Assembly: GCA_001839685.1 (NCBI GenBank) | Contig: MLAK01001373.1 | Span: forward strand, 1 to 17,969 | From: Tritrichomonas foetus | Lineage: Eukaryota > Parabasalia > Tritrichomonadida > Tritrichomonadidae | DNA: 17,969 nucleotides | Direction of reading: 5' to 3' | In this document: positions 15,946-17,969 of the stretch, piece after piece | Position numbering within the stretch: the first letter of the stretch is position 1 | How the letters are laid out: the number at the start of each line of letters is the position of its first letter | The notes under the pieces: model-generated | What the model saw: the letters and a program-made list of their open reading frames with translations, nothing else | Databases searched by the model: none | Told to the model about the DNA's origin: nothing | Translations under genes and position numbers: made by a program

Positions 15946-17628
15946 CTACTTGCTTCGTGGTGTTGTAATTTTTGGTTTTGATGATGGAATGTATTTCAAA
16001 GCTGTTGGTCTTAAAACGATTTGTGGCGGCACATATCCCGATGGTGATGTGAACTTTTTTTGATTGTTATCACCTTCTTCGGCATCATCATCTTTTTTAC
16101 CCTCTAGTGATGCGCCTCTTTGTCCATCCTTTCCAAAGTCTCTCTCCATCATTCCGTTTTCATCTTCGTCTTTATCATCATTTTCACCTTGGTTGTCTGA
16201 TTTTTGATTTGGTGATGAAAGCAGTGAAGAGGATTTCTTTGTGGATGGCTCTTCAGTTGCGTCGAAGAAAAAGTGAGATGGTTCAGCCCCTTGGAAAGTA
16301 TCGATTTGCGTTGGTGTCATTTGAAGGCAGAATTGGTTAGGTGAAGTCAAAAGCGCTTGAACCCATTCATTTGGCATGGCATTTGTTAGATATGTTCTCG
16401 TTGCTGGCCAAATTGTAACCATTTGGGCAATCACCAAACATGCGGATTTTTGAGCAGCATAGTTTTGCGTGTTTCCGATTGCTCGAATTAAAGCAGGTAA
16501 TATTCTCTGTATCATTTCATAAAGACAAGTAGCTGTTGTAGATTTTTTAGCAAGAATGGCCTGAAGAAGCCGCAGAGAAAAAGTTTGTTGAAGTAGTCTT
16601 TGATCGAGGATTTCAGCAGCAATTTCATCAACATTTACACTTATTAAGTCAATAATGACATCGAAAAGGAACTTCCTTCGAACAGGAATTGCATTGTCAA
16701 GAAGCTGTTTAAAGATTTGAATAGCTTCATGTTGAACATCAAGTGAATCTGTTGAAGTGATTGACAAAAAATCACTGATGGTGTTTTTAATGTCGGTTTC
16801 AGCGGCTATCCGCGGAGAAAACAAAACATGGAAAATGTGGGCAGCCGTTAAAAGCGCTTCTCCCTCTTTGGTCGCATAGTTCGAAAACTGTGAGCGAAAT
16901 GCATTGCAAAAAACTTCGGCGTGCGCCTCGTCGCCTTCTGCAATTTGCGCGAAAAGCATAACCGTCATATGATGAAGTTCTGAATTTGGAAATTCTGGAA
17001 TCGCTTGTGTGAATACTTCGACAATTTTCGTTTCGGTCATGAGTTGTTGCGCTTTCGGGCCGTGGGCTGTAAGTGAAAGGAATGTTTGAAGGATTTCTTT
17101 CAAGTCTTCTTCTGAGAGATTTTGCTGCATTTTGAGTAATTCGAGTAATAAAACGGATCCTCCGGACGATAGAAATTGATAAGCGAAACAATAGCCACTT
17201 GATGCTTCGAAAAATATTCTGAGGGCTTGCAATTGGAGAGCAATTGAACAACCTCGCGCATAATTTAATCTGAGGAATGCATACATATGGATGAAAACTA
17301 ACTCGCTGGAATTACCGTAAAGTTCGTCGAGTTGCGCTTTTGAGAAGCCTTGGCACTGTTTGATGAAATCGTTCAGCATGAGGAATCGGCCGACACCAGG
17401 ATCACGGTCCCAGCGCGAGAGCCAAGCGGCATACTTTTTTTTATCGGCGTTGACAACAAGGAGCTCTCGGTGCGACAATTGGACGGCCCTCTTTGGCTTT
17501 TCGGGCTCACCGACGCAAAAACAGCTTCCTCGCTGGGATTCGATATAATGTTTGAGGCGAATAGTTCGAGAGGTATATGTGCTTGGAAGTCCTGCTGGTG
17601 GTATTGGAATCCTCGGGACTTGATTCAT
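15946..17628 (-). CDS. ARMH1-like Armadillo-type helical repeat protein, 560 aa
   Basis: The region 66-450 is a chain of amphipathic helices matching, by my recall, human ARMH1 (C1orf228): a first block RFLMLNDFIKQCQGFSKAQL-DELYG (81-105), then FLRLNYARGCSIALQLQALR-IFFEASSGY (118-146), FLSSGGSVLLLELLKMQ (152-168), the matching SLDVQHEAIQIFKQLL (295-310), and AIGNTQNYAAQKSACLVIAQMV (383-404) followed by MTPTQIDTFQGAEP (437-450). ARMH1 homologs are found mainly in organisms with cilia or flagella, which fits a flagellated protist; the molecular role is not established. The N-terminal 50 residues (Pro-rich then basic) and the acidic Ser/Asp/Glu-rich tail (455-525) with a basic end are extra. An in-frame TTG lies 45 bases upstream; the first ATG is at 17628. 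GC content is higher than in the neighbours. Expected location is flagellar/axonemal or basal body (inference). Confidence 0.75.
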   Translation of the reverse strand: MNQVPRIPIPPAGLPSTYTSRTIRLKHYIESQRGSCFCVGEPEKPKRAVQLSHRELLVVNADKKKYAAWLSRWDRDPGVGRFLMLNDFIKQCQGFSKAQLDELYGNSSELVFIHMYAFLRLNYARGCSIALQLQALRIFFEASSGYCFAYQFLSSGGSVLLLELLKMQQNLSEEDLKEILQTFLSLTAHGPKAQQLMTETKIVEVFTQAIPEFPNSELHHMTVMLFAQIAEGDEAHAEVFCNAFRSQFSNYATKEGEALLTAAHIFHVLFSPRIAAETDIKNTISDFLSITSTDSLDVQHEAIQIFKQLLDNAIPVRRKFLFDVIIDLISVNVDEIAAEILDQRLLQQTFSLRLLQAILAKKSTTATCLYEMIQRILPALIRAIGNTQNYAAQKSACLVIAQMVTIWPATRTYLTNAMPNEWVQALLTSPNQFCLQMTPTQIDTFQGAEPSHFFFDATEEPSTKKSSSLLSSPNQKSDNQGENDDKDEDENGMMERDFGKDGQRGASLEGKKDDDAEEGDNNQKKFTSPSGYVPPQIVLRPTALKYIPSSKPKITTPRSK

Positions 17629-17969
17629 ATGAATTTGATGGATTTTAAATTTTTGATGGAAACTCAAATTCAAACTTTTTTAAAGACGTTAGTTTTTCAA
17701 ACGTATATTTTTGAGAATTTGAACTTTTTCAATCCATTTTTATCGGACTTTATAACCAATCACTTATTTCTGAAAAATTTCCCAGAATTATTCAGTTAAG
17801 GTCGTGGGTTCGAATCAGCTTTAATGATTCTTATTTAAATTCTTGCGTAAAAGAATACGGGAAAAAATCAGTCAGTCGAAAATCCACTTTTTATAAACTT
17901 TTTGATAGAATTGAATAATTATTTTTTGATAAGATAGTCGAAAATGCTCTCAAAATAATTATGTTTAGT
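17629..17969. other. 5' flank of the ARMH1-like gene and window end
   Basis: No gene is supported. A plus-strand frame runs antisense through the ARMH1 start into this region up to 17799 and is treated as a shadow. GTGGGTTCGAATCAGC at 17805-17820 matches the tRNA T-loop/B-box core (GGTTCGAATC at 17807-17816), but the T-stem does not pair and no A box or acceptor stem is present upstream. Confidence 0.4.

Noticed and set aside
16107..16340. Plus-strand frame inside the ARMH1-like gene; likewise 16799-17251 (-) and 17350-17799 (+)
   Set aside because: All overlap the ARMH1-like reading frame, which alone shows recognisable family motifs.
17740..17830. tRNA gene ending at the B-box match
   Set aside because: T-stem unpaired, no A box, no anticodon or acceptor stem of correct size.
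1..17969. CRISPR array, rRNA or insertion sequence
   Set aside because: No regular repeat-spacer units, no rRNA signature and no transposase or paired terminal repeats were seen.

Overview
The window looks like nuclear DNA of a parabasalid protist, most likely a Tritrichomonas/Trichomonas relative. It is very AT-rich (roughly 70%). The six long reading frames are uninterrupted, with no intron needed, and short intergenic gaps are scattered with gene relics. Gene content fits that group: a large type I surface protein with a glycine-spaced C-terminal membrane helix, TKL-like kinases that have lost catalytic residues, and bacterial-looking genes in a eukaryotic setting. Several long frames open upstream at TTG rather than ATG. 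The starts given here are the first in-frame ATGs, supported by paralog alignment for the two kinases.

Layout: (1) 347-4666 (+), a 1439-residue secreted/membrane-anchored protein. (2) 5082-6008 (-), a TKL-like kinase whose catalytic Asp is Asn. (3) ~6046-6460 (+), a decayed paralog of that kinase, head to head with it and only about 40 bp from its start. (4) 6741-7445 (-), a 234-residue protein of a family otherwise recalled from bacteria. (5) 7834-8034 (-), a probable gene fragment. (6) 8707-10287 (-), a multi-pass membrane protein resembling bacterial phosphoglycerol transferase (OpgB/LtaS, sulfatase superfamily), with five ambiguous bases. (7) 10288-12509, mostly non-coding DNA with a hairpin. 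(8) 12510-13472 (+), a second kinase paralog, clearly a pseudokinase. (9) 13870-14350 (-), a decayed unidentified gene. (10) 15037-15456 (+), a small polar protein with proline-directed phosphorylation motifs, behind a GC-rich E2F-like promoter dyad. (11) 15946-17628 (-), a homolog of the Armadillo-like ARMH1 protein of ciliated/flagellated eukaryotes.

These genes do not form an operon or pathway. The points of most interest are the three-copy pseudokinase family with a conserved C-terminal tail and complementary active-site losses, the two bacterial-type genes lying 1.3 kb apart, the E2F-like promoter, and the ARMH1 homolog. All assignments come from reading the sequence and from recalled family features; no database search was run.
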